From an uncultured Ectothiorhodospiraceae bacterium (lineage in GTDB: Bacteria > Pseudomonadota > Gammaproteobacteria > Nevskiales > Oceanococcaceae): a DNA stretch of 64,000 bases. Below, piece after piece: positions 1-6,971 of this stretch. Both the position numbers and the translations under genes were made by a program. Location of the stretch: the NCBI GenBank assembly GCA_937141935.1, contig CAKZQS010000033.1:1-64000 (forward strand). The letters run 5' to 3'. Numbering within the stretch: the stretch's first letter is position 1; every line of letters begins with the position of its first letter. The notes beneath the pieces are model-generated. The model saw only the letters and a list, made by a program, of their open reading frames with translations, was not told where the DNA came from and ran no database searches.

Positions 1-19
1 TCATGACAATCGCGTTCAT
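1..19 (-). CDS. Start of a downstream gene leaving the window, possibly bioD (partial)
   Basis: An ATG at 19-17 on the minus strand overlaps the TGA stop of the FHA gene (ATGA). It stays open for the six codons that remain, reading M-N-A-I-V-M. Six residues cannot identify a protein. The preceding codons look like the end of BioF, and many biotin operons continue from bioF into bioD, whose product often begins with a short hydrophobic strand before its P-loop. The opening residues fit that pattern, so bioD is a guess from context only. Confidence 0.35.
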
Positions 20-207
20 GCGGCGGCCTGCCGGTGGTGCGTCAAGGCCTCGAACAATGCGGTGATGTCGGCGTTGCTGACGTTTCCGGTGATCGAAATC
101 CGAAGCCGCGATGTCCCCTTGGGCACGGTTGGCGGACGGATGCCGCGTACGTCAAAGCCCTGTGCTTGAAGGCCCGTCGCAATATGCATGGTCGGGGCGT
201 CTTCGCC
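16..207 (-). pseudogene. BioF C-terminal fragment fused in frame to the FHA gene
   Basis: Codons 163-225 of the FHA reading frame do not look like FHA or linker sequence. They contain GIRPPTVPKGTSRLRIS followed by a helix ending ADITALFEAL. This is the hallmark C-terminal strand-turn-strand of 8-amino-7-oxononanoate synthase (BioF, a PLP enzyme of biotin synthesis). Only about 60 residues are present. The PLP lysine and the whole large domain are missing, so the piece cannot be catalytic. Base composition is similar on both sides of the junction near 207. The fragment is recognised from memory of the family, not from a search. Either a real recombination or an assembly join could explain it. 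Confidence 0.6.
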
Positions 208-693
208 GAATCCGAGCTCTGGCCCAACCTGCGGATCGGGGCGGGGCGGCGCGCTGGGGGTCGGGCCGCTCGGCGCCGCTTTGGGCGTGGCGCTCGGCCC
301 GGGCGCCTCGGCCGGCTTGTCGCCACCCATCGAGCCCAGGCCGGCCTTGGCCAAATCGGCCGGGCTCAGCACCATGGTCTTTTCGAATTCGTCGTCGCTG
401 GCCAGCACGGCCTCGTAGCGCAGCTCGTGATGGCCGATGCCGATCACGTCGCCGTTGCTCAGCGGGTACTTGGTCACGGCATTGCCGTTGACCAGGGTGC
501 CGTTGGTGCTGTTCTGGTCCTCCAGGAAGGCCTCGGTGCCGAACTTGAGCACCGCGGCGTGGCGGCCGCTGACGGCCGGATCCCCCTCCAGGATGATGTC
601 GTTGTCCGGGCGTCGCCCGATGCTGGTGCGCTCCTTGTCCAGCGCAACATCCGTGATGACCTTGCCGTTCCGACTGATGATGAGCTTAGCCAC
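16..693 (-). CDS. FHA-domain protein with a BioF-like tail
   Basis: FHA domains bind phosphothreonine peptides, and this gene lies directly downstream of a Ser/Thr kinase on the same strand, so it is probably a partner or substrate of that kinase. The 225-residue product starts with GTG, preceded by AAAGGAAAG at good spacing. Residues about 3-95 form the FHA fold, with the conserved SIGR (24-27), the SGRH phosphopeptide-binding motif (42-45) and STNGT (62-66). Residues about 125-160 are a Pro/Ala/Gly-rich linker, presumably disordered. From about residue 163 the sequence switches to a BioF-like C-terminus, listed separately. The FHA assignment is secure. Whether the natural protein really ends this way is not. 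Confidence 0.8.
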   Translation of the reverse strand: MAKLIISRNGKVITDVALDKERTSIGRRPDNDIILEGDPAVSGRHAAVLKFGTEAFLEDQNSTNGTLVNGNAVTKYPLSNGDVIGIGHHELRYEAVLASDDEFEKTMVLSPADLAKAGLGSMGGDKPAEAPGPSATPKAAPSGPTPSAPPRPDPQVGPELGFGEDAPTMHIATGLQAQGFDVRGIRPPTVPKGTSRLRISITGNVSNADITALFEALTHHRQAAA

Positions 694-754
694 TGCGACT
701 TTCCTTTGGTTTTGCGGTCCGCGCGGCTAGCGAGCCTCTCCCCCGCGGCGCGGC

Positions 755-774
755 ACCGGCGCCCCCGCGCCGGT
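755..774 (-). other. Hairpin between kinase and FHA genes
   Basis: A perfect 8-bp stem (ACCGGCGC / GCGCCGGT) encloses a four-base loop in the 128-bp spacer between the kinase stop and the FHA GTG. There is no T-tract, so it is not a standard intrinsic terminator. It could lower read-through or stabilise the mRNA. About 30 bp upstream in the reading direction the minus strand shows TATAAG (near 791), which might be a -10 element for the FHA gene, but no good -35 was seen. Confidence 0.4.
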
Positions 775-821
775 CATTGGACATCACCTTATACCGCCGC
801 GCGGCATCCTGCCAGCCTCGC

Positions 822-3353
822 TCAGGTGGCCTGCAGGCCACGCAGCGCGGCGGCCAATTCCTGGCCGCGCTGGTAGCGCTCGGCCGGGTCCTTGCGCAGC
901 ACCTGGGCGATGATGCCGTCGATGCCGGGCGGCAGGTCGGGGCGGCGCAGCGTGGGCGGCGCCGGGTCCTGCGAGGCGATCTGGAACATCAGCGCGGCCA
1001 TGCTGTCGCCCTTGAAGGGCAGCTGGCCGGTCAGCATCTGGTACAGCGTGACCCCGAGCGAGAACAGGTCCGAACGCCCGTCGATCTTCTTGCCCGACAC
1101 CTGCTCCGGCGACATGTAGGAGGGCGTACCCAGCACCATGCCCGTCTTGGTCTTGCTGGAATCGGTCAGGCGCGCGATGCCGAAGTCGGTCAGCTTGACC
1201 TGGCGGTTGGCGGCCAGGTACATCAGGTTGTGCGGCTTGATGTCGCGGTGTACCACGCCCTGCTGGTGCGCATAGTCCAGCGCATCGGCGGCGTCGGCGA
1301 TCAGGCGCAGCACCTCCGGCACCGGCAGCAGCTTGTCGGCGGCGCAATGCGCCGACAGGTCGCCGCCCTGGATCAGCTCCATCGCGATGTAGGCCAGGTC
1401 GTGCTCGTCGCCGGCGTCGTAGATGGCGACGATGTTGGGGTGGTTCAGGCGCCCGGCCGTCTCGGCCTCGCGGAAGAAGCGCTGCTTGACCTCCTCGAGC
1501 TCCTCGGCCTCGAATTCCTGCGCCAGCGCCATCGTCTTGATGGCCACGGTGCGCTGGATCTTGGGGTCCTTGCCCAGGTACACGGTGCCCATGGCGCCCT
1601 TGCCCAGCTCGCGTTCGATTTCGTAGCGGCCCAGCGTGGGCTTGTCCAGGCCGTCGCCGGAGAGCATCAGCGTGGCGGCGCCGACGGTGCCGCCCAGCAT
1701 CACCGTGTCGTTGAGCTTCTTGGCCCGCTCGATGCGCGCGTCGATGTCGCGCCAGCCGGGCATGTGCCGCGCGGCGTATTCATAGACGCTGATGGCCTTG
1801 CCGAACCGGCGCTTGCGCTCGTAGTCCTGCGCCAGGTTGTACAGCGCGTCCATCAGCGCCTCGTCCACCGTGCAGCGGCGGAACTTGTCAAAGGCCATGT
1901 CCAGCTGGCCCTGGCTTTGCAGCGCCAGGCCCAGCAGGCGGTTGCTCTCCGCCGATTCCATCTCCGAGCTGGCGCGCAGACGCTCGGTCAGCCCCAGGCT
2001 GCGTACGGTGACGGCCAGATAACCCAGGCCGAGCATCACGGCGGGCAGGCCCAGCGGCAGCCACAGCCCGGCCTGGCTCAGCAGCAGCGGCGTGGCCAGC
2101 AGCAGCAGCACAAAGACCGCGCCGCTGAGCAGCGCGCCGACGCCGGCGCCCAGCCGCGGCAGCCCCAGCGCCAGCCACAGCGCAATCAGCAGCACCACGC
2201 CCGCCACCACCGCGCCGCTCCAGGCCGGCTGCAGGTAGTAATGCTCCTGCAGCAGGCTGGACACGGTGTGCGCCAGCACCTCGGCCGGCGGCATCGCGCT
2301 GGCCACGGGGGTGGCGAAGCGGTCGCCCACGCCGGTGGCCGAGGCGCCGATCAGCACGATCTTGCCGGCGTACTTGCTGGCCGGGATGTTGTCGACCAGC
2401 ACATCGAAGAAGGAGTCCACCGCGAAGGGGGGCTGACCACCGGCGCCGGGGCCGTAGTAGTGCGTCAGCATGCGCCCGTCGCCGGCGGTGCCGATGCTCA
2501 GGTCGGCCAGCGACAGCACGCCATCGGCCGCGTAGGCGATGTCCGCCGGCGTCAGGTTCAGCGCCTGCGCCGCCAGCATCAGCGACAGCGAGGGCAGGGC
2601 GGTGTCGTAGTGGCGCAGCAGCAGCGGCTCGCTGCGCTGGGCGCCATCCACGTCGAGCAAGGTGGTCAGGTGGCCCAGCGACACCGCCCGTTCGGCCAGG
2701 GCCGGGATCGGCGGCGTCAGCTCGATGGTCGGGATCAGCCCCTCCAGCGCCGCGGTCTCAACGCTCGTGGCGGCCAGCGGCCCGGCCAGCGGCGCGTCCG
2801 GGCGGCCCCGCGGCCAGCCGAGTTTGGCCGTGTAGGCCTGCACCACGCGCTGGCTGCGGGCATAGCTCTGGGCGAGCCGGCCGTCGGTATCCAGGGCGCT
2901 GCGGGCCTGGGCCAGCAGGCCGTCGATGTCGCTCAGCGCGCGGCGCAGCTCGGGCGCCAGGCGCGCGGGCGGCTGGTTCAGGCCGGCCCCATCGAAGCGC
3001 TCGTCGATGCGCCGCAGCCAGCCCTGGCCCGGGTCGACCTGCGCTTCGGAATACAGGATGGTGTTGCCGATCACGCGCGCCCCACTGCTGGCCAGGCGAT
3101 CGATCAGCTGCGCATGCAGCTCGCGCGGCCAGGGCCAGCGGCCGAGGTTGTCGATGCTCTGGTCGTCGATGGCGATCACCGCGACATCGGGGTGCGGGCT
3201 GCGGTCCGTCATGCCGACGCCGGCATCGTAAAGCTGGCGTTCCAATGTTTGCCCGGCGGCGCCAAACAGGCCCCAGGCGCAAATGACGAAAAGCAGGCTG
3301 AAGACGAGACCGAAGAACCAGTCACTCCCCCAGAAACCGGTTTTGTTGTTCAT
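822..3353 (-). CDS. CHASE2-domain transmembrane serine/threonine protein kinase
   Basis: An 843-residue membrane receptor kinase. A first membrane helix (about residues 12-33) leads into an extracytoplasmic CHASE2 sensor domain (about 40-375) with the typical AVIAIDDQSI and IVLIGASATGVGD strings. Two or three hydrophobic helices follow (about 385-470). After a helical stretch with TPR-like character, the Ser/Thr kinase domain occupies the last ~265 residues. It carries the GKGAMG glycine loop, AIK lysine, HRDIKPHN catalytic loop, DFG and a SPEQ segment in place of APE. I chose the ATG at 3353 over an in-frame start 31 codons upstream because AGGGGG lies about 11 nt before it and hydrophobicity begins there. 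It is divergent from radA and followed by the FHA gene. The ligand is unknown. Confidence 0.93.
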   Translation of the reverse strand: MNNKTGFWGSDWFFGLVFSLLFVICAWGLFGAAGQTLERQLYDAGVGMTDRSPHPDVAVIAIDDQSIDNLGRWPWPRELHAQLIDRLASSGARVIGNTILYSEAQVDPGQGWLRRIDERFDGAGLNQPPARLAPELRRALSDIDGLLAQARSALDTDGRLAQSYARSQRVVQAYTAKLGWPRGRPDAPLAGPLAATSVETAALEGLIPTIELTPPIPALAERAVSLGHLTTLLDVDGAQRSEPLLLRHYDTALPSLSLMLAAQALNLTPADIAYAADGVLSLADLSIGTAGDGRMLTHYYGPGAGGQPPFAVDSFFDVLVDNIPASKYAGKIVLIGASATGVGDRFATPVASAMPPAEVLAHTVSSLLQEHYYLQPAWSGAVVAGVVLLIALWLALGLPRLGAGVGALLSGAVFVLLLLATPLLLSQAGLWLPLGLPAVMLGLGYLAVTVRSLGLTERLRASSEMESAESNRLLGLALQSQGQLDMAFDKFRRCTVDEALMDALYNLAQDYERKRRFGKAISVYEYAARHMPGWRDIDARIERAKKLNDTVMLGGTVGAATLMLSGDGLDKPTLGRYEIERELGKGAMGTVYLGKDPKIQRTVAIKTMALAQEFEAEELEEVKQRFFREAETAGRLNHPNIVAIYDAGDEHDLAYIAMELIQGGDLSAHCAADKLLPVPEVLRLIADAADALDYAHQQGVVHRDIKPHNLMYLAANRQVKLTDFGIARLTDSSKTKTGMVLGTPSYMSPEQVSGKKIDGRSDLFSLGVTLYQMLTGQLPFKGDSMAALMFQIASQDPAPPTLRRPDLPPGIDGIIAQVLRKDPAERYQRGQELAAALRGLQAT

Positions 3354-3432
3354 GCTGGCGAGGCCCCCTGCGCCGCGATCTCGTGCCGGGCATGGTAAGA
3401 AAGCGCTCGCATCGAAGGCAAACCGGGACGAC

Positions 3433-4800
3433 GTGGCCAAGGACAAGCGCGCTTACGAATGCAATGACTGCGGGGCGCAGAGCCCGCGCTGGGCCGGGCA
3501 ATGCCCGCAATGCGGGGCCTGGAACAGCCTGGTCGAGGTGCGTGCGGCCGCGCCCGCCAAGGCCGCCGCCGGGGGGCGCGGCGGGCGCAGCTGGGCGGGT
3601 GAGAGCCGCATCGAAACGCTGCGCGGGCCGCAGGCCGAGCCGGCCCAGCGCTGGCCGACCGGTTTCGCCGAACTCGACCGCGTGCTGGGCGGCGGGCTGG
3701 TACCGGGCGCGGTGATATTGCTCGGCGGCGACCCCGGCATCGGCAAGTCGACGCTGCTGCTGCAGCTGCTGCTGCGCCTGGGCGAGCAGCGCGCCGTGTA
3801 TGTGACGGGCGAGGAATCGGTGGCCCAGGTGCGCTCACGCGCGCAGCGCCTGCGCGAGCCGGAGGCGGATCTGGAGCTGCTGGCCGAGACCGAGGTCGAG
3901 GCCATCCTGGGCCAGATCGAGGCCGACCCGCCGGCGGTGCTGGCCATCGACTCGGTGCAGACCCTGTACGCCCGCGAGCTGCCCTCGGCGCCGGGCAGCG
4001 TGGCCCAGCTGCGCGAGTGCGCGGCGCAGCTGGTGCGCTTTGCCAAGCAGCGCGGGGTCGCCGTGCTGCTGGTGGGCCATGTGACCAAGGAGGGCGTCAT
4101 CGCCGGCCCGCGCGTGCTCGAGCACATGGTCGACACGGTGCTGTATTTCGAATCCGACCCGGCCGGCCGGCTGCGCATGATCCGCGCGGCCAAGAACCGC
4201 TTCGGCGCGGTCAACGAGCTGGGTTTTTTCGCCATGCGCGATATCGGCCTGCAGGAGGTGCGCAACCCCTCCGCCATCTTCCTCGCCCGGCGCCCGGAGC
4301 CGGTGCCCGGCAGCGTGGTGGTCGTGGCCCGCGAGGGCACGCGGCCGCTGCTGATCGAGGTGCAGGCGCTGACCGACGGCCGTGGCGGCCGCCGCGTGGC
4401 GGTGGGCGTGGATGGCAACCGGCTGATGATGTTGCTGGCGGTCATGCACCGGCACGGCAACATCGACGCCCAGGATCAGGACGTCTTCGTCAACGTCGTC
4501 GGCGGCGTGCAGGTGCGCGAAACGGCGCTGGACCTGGCGGTGGCGCTGGCCATCCACAGCTCGCTGCGCGACCGGCCTTTGCCGCTGGAACTGGCCGTGT
4601 TCGGCGAGATCGGCCTGGCCGGCGAGATGCGCCCGGTAGCGGGCGGTGAGGAGCGCATCGCCGAGGCGCGCAAGCAGGGCTTCAGCAAGCTGATCATCCC
4701 CCAGGCCAACGCCCCCCGCGGCCGCGTGGCCGGCGCGCAGGTGGTGGCGGTGCCTTCGCTGGCCGCCGCGCTGGAGGCCGTCCGCGACCTCAGCGACTAG
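3433..4800 (+). CDS. radA: DNA repair protein RadA (Sms)
   Basis: RadA is a RecA/Lon-like ATPase that drives branch migration and helps resolve recombination intermediates. The 455-residue length matches the family. The N-terminus carries the C4 zinc ribbon (Cys10, 13, 24, 27). Next comes a RecA-like ATPase with Walker A GGDPGIGKST, the RadA-specific KNRFG motif, and a C-terminal Lon-protease-like domain that usually lacks the catalytic Ser/Lys pair. The start is GTG at 3433, because homologues begin a few residues before the first CxxC. A longer in-frame ATG at 3283 would overlap the divergent kinase gene. The last eight or so codons and the trailer are duplicated immediately downstream (see the repeat at 4768-5034). 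Confidence 0.97.
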   Translation: MAKDKRAYECNDCGAQSPRWAGQCPQCGAWNSLVEVRAAAPAKAAAGGRGGRSWAGESRIETLRGPQAEPAQRWPTGFAELDRVLGGGLVPGAVILLGGDPGIGKSTLLLQLLLRLGEQRAVYVTGEESVAQVRSRAQRLREPEADLELLAETEVEAILGQIEADPPAVLAIDSVQTLYARELPSAPGSVAQLRECAAQLVRFAKQRGVAVLLVGHVTKEGVIAGPRVLEHMVDTVLYFESDPAGRLRMIRAAKNRFGAVNELGFFAMRDIGLQEVRNPSAIFLARRPEPVPGSVVVVAREGTRPLLIEVQALTDGRGGRRVAVGVDGNRLMMLLAVMHRHGNIDAQDQDVFVNVVGGVQVRETALDLAVALAIHSSLRDRPLPLELAVFGEIGLAGEMRPVAGGEERIAEARKQGFSKLIIPQANAPRGRVAGAQVVAVPSLAAALEAVRDLSD

Positions 4801-5034
4801 CCGAACCCTCCCGCGACACTCGAAAGCGACAGGGGGCGTTTGGACGGGCATGAGCAGAGGCCCGCTACACGACGGATCGGCCCGCGGGGGCGCTGGAGCC
4901 CGTGCGCGACGTCAGTGAGCAACTGCGACCTACCTAGACAGCGGGAAGCGACACCCGGAAGCGACGGGCGGGCAGTTTGGGCGGGCATGAGCGGAGGCCC
5001 GCTCGGCGACGGATCAGCCCGCAAGGGGGCGCGC
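4768..5034 (+). repeat. Imperfect tandem duplication of the radA 3' end and its trailer
   Basis: Copy 1 (4768-4889) holds the end of radA plus about 90 bp of trailer. Copy 2 (4890-5034) repeats it with small insertions. Both begin GCGCTGGAG. Copy 2 encodes a decayed version of the RadA tail, L-E-P-V-R-D-V-S-E-Q-L-R-P-T then TAG (4893-4937), against L-E-A-V-R-D-L-S-D in the gene. Later shared blocks are GGGCATGAGC (4846 and 4983), GAGGCCCGCT and CGACGGATC. The offset grows from 122 to 137 bp through indels, so this is an old duplication. It fills most of the 407-bp gap between radA and the convergent yfjD; no gene was seen in that gap. Confidence 0.75.
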
Positions 5035-5080
5035 AGGACGCGCGCCCTGGCCGTAGGGGCATGGAAGCCCCTTCGGCCAG
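5027..5080 (+). other. Two back-to-back strong hairpins after radA
   Basis: Hairpin A (5027-5047) has an 8-bp perfect stem GGGCGCGC / GCGCGCCC and loop AGGAC. Hairpin B (5047-5080) has a 14-bp stem with a single mismatch around loop ATGGAA, and contains GTAG followed by GGGGC / GCCCC. Neither has a T-tract. They lie between convergent genes and may end transcription of radA and yfjD. The GTAG head plus a short palindrome also resembles a REP element. On the plus strand both loops expose GGA. Confidence 0.6.
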
Positions 5081-5207
5081 CCCGTTGCCGGGCGGATCAG
5101 CCGGAGCGTAGCCCGTCCAAGCTGCACGCCCGGCGCCTGCGCCCGCGCTCTGCACGCGCCTCCTGCGTCGGCTTGAGGCTGTGATCTGGGGTGGGGCCGC
5201 CCGCGGC

Positions 5208-6470
5208 TCAGGCCTTGATGGGCGTGGTGACCCGGACCGATTCGATCAGGTGCGCGGCCACGGCCACGATTTCCACCTGGTAATCGCCCAGGCGCAGTTT
5301 GGCGCCGGGCTTGGGGATCGTTTCCAGCTGGTTCAGGATCAGGCCGTTCAGCGTGCGCGCCGAGGAGGAGGGCAGGTTCCAGCCCATGCTGCGGTTCAGG
5401 TAGCGCACGCTGGCCTTGGCGTCGACCAGGTAGCTGCCGTCGGCATCGACCTTGACCCGGCGGTTGCGGGTGGCCGGGTCGGTGGTGAACTCGCCGACGA
5501 TCTCTTCGAGGATGTCCTCCAGCGTCACCAGGCCCTGGATGTCGCCGTATTCATCAACGACAAAGCCGATGCGCCGGCGCTGCGCCTGGAAGTTCAGCAG
5601 TTGCTGATTGAGCGCGGTGCCCTCGGGGATGAAATAGGGCTCGCGCGCCTGCGCCAGCAGCGTTTCCCGGTCCAGTTCACCGGCAGCCAGCAGCGGGAAC
5701 AGGCGGCGGATGTGGATGATGCCGCGCAAATCGTCGATCGAGCCCTCGTAAATGGGCAAGCGCGTGTGCTGGCTGCCCTGGATCGCGCGCAGGCAGTCCT
5801 CCCAGTCTTCGGTGATGTCCACGCCCTTGATCTCGTTGCGCGGAATCATGATGTCCTCGACCGTGGCCTTTTCCAGGTCCAGCAGCGACAGCAGCATGGC
5901 CTGGTGGCGGCGCGGCAGCATCGCGCGGGTCTCGGCCACGACCGTGCGCAGCTCCTCGGTGGACAGGTTGTGCTGCTCGGCATCCTCGGGCCGCACGCCC
6001 AGCAGGCGCAGCAGCAGCCGGGCGATGCCGGTGACTGCCAGCACCACCGGATACAGCACCAGTTGCAGCGGGCCGTAGACGGCGCTGGCCGGGTAGGCCA
6101 GCCGCTCCGGGTTCAGCGCGCCCAGCGTTTTCGGCGTGACCTCGGCGAAGATCAGGATCACGACCGTCAGCAGGCCGGTGGCGATGGCCAGGCCGGGCTC
6201 GCCAAACAGCCGCAGGCCCAGGATCGTGCTGATCGCCGAGGCCAGGATGTTGACGAAGTTGTTGCCCAGCAGAATCACGCCGATCAGGCGGTCCTGGCGC
6301 TCCAGCAGGCGCAGCGCGCGCTGGGCGCCGCGGTGGCCGCGCTGGGCCAGGTGCTGCGACTTGTAGCGGTTGAGCGCGGTCAGCGCCGTCTCTGAACCCG
6401 AGAAGAAGGCGGAGAGGCAGAGCAGCACTCCCAGCAACAGGAACAGAGTGCCGGTAGAAACGTCGTCCAA
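5208..6470 (-). CDS. yfjD: CorB/YfjD-type CNNM membrane protein with CBS domains
   Basis: A 420-residue member of the HlyC/CorC (CNNM) family, implicated in magnesium or cobalt efflux and resistance. The N-terminal DUF21 membrane domain (about 1-180) has three to four helices and the typical FFSGSETAL and FAEVTPKTL motifs. A CBS pair follows (about 200-325, with EEYGD-like DEYGDIQGLVTLEDILEEI). The C-terminal CorC_HlyC domain (about 340-415) completes it. The reading frame opens with TTG at 6470 and no clear Shine-Dalgarno sequence. No ATG or GTG gives a complete first helix, so the start is uncertain. The order yfjD, ypjD, ffh matches the E. coli neighbourhood. Confidence 0.93.
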   Translation of the reverse strand: MDDVSTGTLFLLLGVLLCLSAFFSGSETALTALNRYKSQHLAQRGHRGAQRALRLLERQDRLIGVILLGNNFVNILASAISTILGLRLFGEPGLAIATGLLTVVILIFAEVTPKTLGALNPERLAYPASAVYGPLQLVLYPVVLAVTGIARLLLRLLGVRPEDAEQHNLSTEELRTVVAETRAMLPRRHQAMLLSLLDLEKATVEDIMIPRNEIKGVDITEDWEDCLRAIQGSQHTRLPIYEGSIDDLRGIIHIRRLFPLLAAGELDRETLLAQAREPYFIPEGTALNQQLLNFQAQRRRIGFVVDEYGDIQGLVTLEDILEEIVGEFTTDPATRNRRVKVDADGSYLVDAKASVRYLNRSMGWNLPSSSARTLNGLILNQLETIPKPGAKLRLGDYQVEIVAVAAHLIESVRVTTPIKA

Positions 6471-6653
6471 GCGAGTGTCGCGAATGGGGGATAGCCGCAG
6501 TTTCTAGGCGGCACCCCCCTGGATGTCAAGCCAGACGCGCTGCAGCGCACCAAAAACAGGCCCCAGCGATGCGCCCTTTGCGATGCTCAGCGCCCAGCGC
6601 TGGTGCGATGAAGAGGTCAACAGCGCACCCCACAGTCGGCCGCAGCCCCCCCA

Positions 6654-6767
6654 GGACAGGAGTCCCGACATCCGGCCCCCGCGGCCGGATGGAGCCCTTC
6701 GCGGACATGCGCCGCGAGGGGCGTGCCGGAGCGGGCCAAGGATGGCCCGTCCCGGCCTCAACTCTTT
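6654..6767 (+). repeat. REP/REPIN-like palindromic unit, copy 1
   Basis: The unit starts with a 43-nt block (6654-6696) identical to 6864-6906. Consecutive hairpins follow: GGAC-AGGA-GTCC; an 8-bp stem ATCCGGCC / GGCCGGAT with loop CCCGC; a GGAG-headed 10-bp stem CCCTTCGCGG (6695-6704) / CCGCGAGGGG (6712-6721) with one T-G wobble and loop ACATGCG; and GGGCCA-AGGA-TGGCCC. A GGAG tetranucleotide at the foot of a palindrome is the known architecture of REP elements mobilised by RAYT transposases. Confidence 0.65.
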
Positions 6768-6820
6768 GCCGCGAAGGGCGTTGCGGAGTCGGCCAAGACG
6801 GCCAGCCCACGCATCAGCAG
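6768..6820 (+). repeat. Truncated second copy of the right half of the REP-like unit
   Basis: This stretch repeats only the right arm and tail of the unit. It begins GCCGCGAAGGGCG and continues GTTGCGGAGTCGGCCA, close to 6931-6949 in the clean copy. Its CCGCGAAGGG (6769-6778) is the exact complement of the left arm CCCTTCGCGG of copy 1 (6695-6704). It probably is the original partner arm, displaced by an internal duplication of about 57 bp. Confidence 0.55.
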
Positions 6821-6863
6821 GTTGCTTCTGACAATGGCGGAAACGCGGGCATTGGCGCCCCCG

Positions 6864-6970
6864 GGACAGGAGTCCCGACATCCGGCCCCCGCGGCCGGAT
6901 GGAGCCGATTGCGGACATGCGCCGCAATCGGCGTTGCGGAGTCGGCCAGGAAGGCCGATCTCCGCATCAA
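6864..6970 (+). repeat. REP/REPIN-like palindromic unit, copy 2 (intact)
   Basis: The cleanest unit. After the 43-nt block shared with copy 1 comes GGAG and a perfect 10-bp hairpin CCGATTGCGG (6905-6914) / CCGCAATCGG (6922-6931) with loop ACATGCG. Compared with copy 1 the stem sequence differs, but pairing is kept by paired changes, while the loop is unchanged. It ends with TCGGCC-AGGAA-GGCCGA followed by TCTCC. Read on the minus strand, this is a second GGAG-headed hairpin in inverted orientation, as in a REPIN. Confidence 0.65.
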
Positions 6971-6971
6971 T

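Larger units (their letters stand above)
6471..6971. other. 501-bp non-coding gap with clustered palindromic repeats
   Basis: No gene was found between yfjD and ypjD. Reading frames that cross it are low-complexity artefacts of the repeats. The first ~180 bp look unremarkable apart from a poly-C tract (6645-6652). From 6654 onward the gap is packed with repeat units, annotated separately: one unit with an internal duplication, one truncated copy and one clean unit. Confidence 0.7.

Noticed and set aside
777-3398. Very long plus-strand ORF opposite the CHASE2 kinase
   Set aside because: Gln/His/Arg/Gly-rich low-complexity product, exactly antisense to a clear kinase; typical shadow frame in high-G+C DNA.
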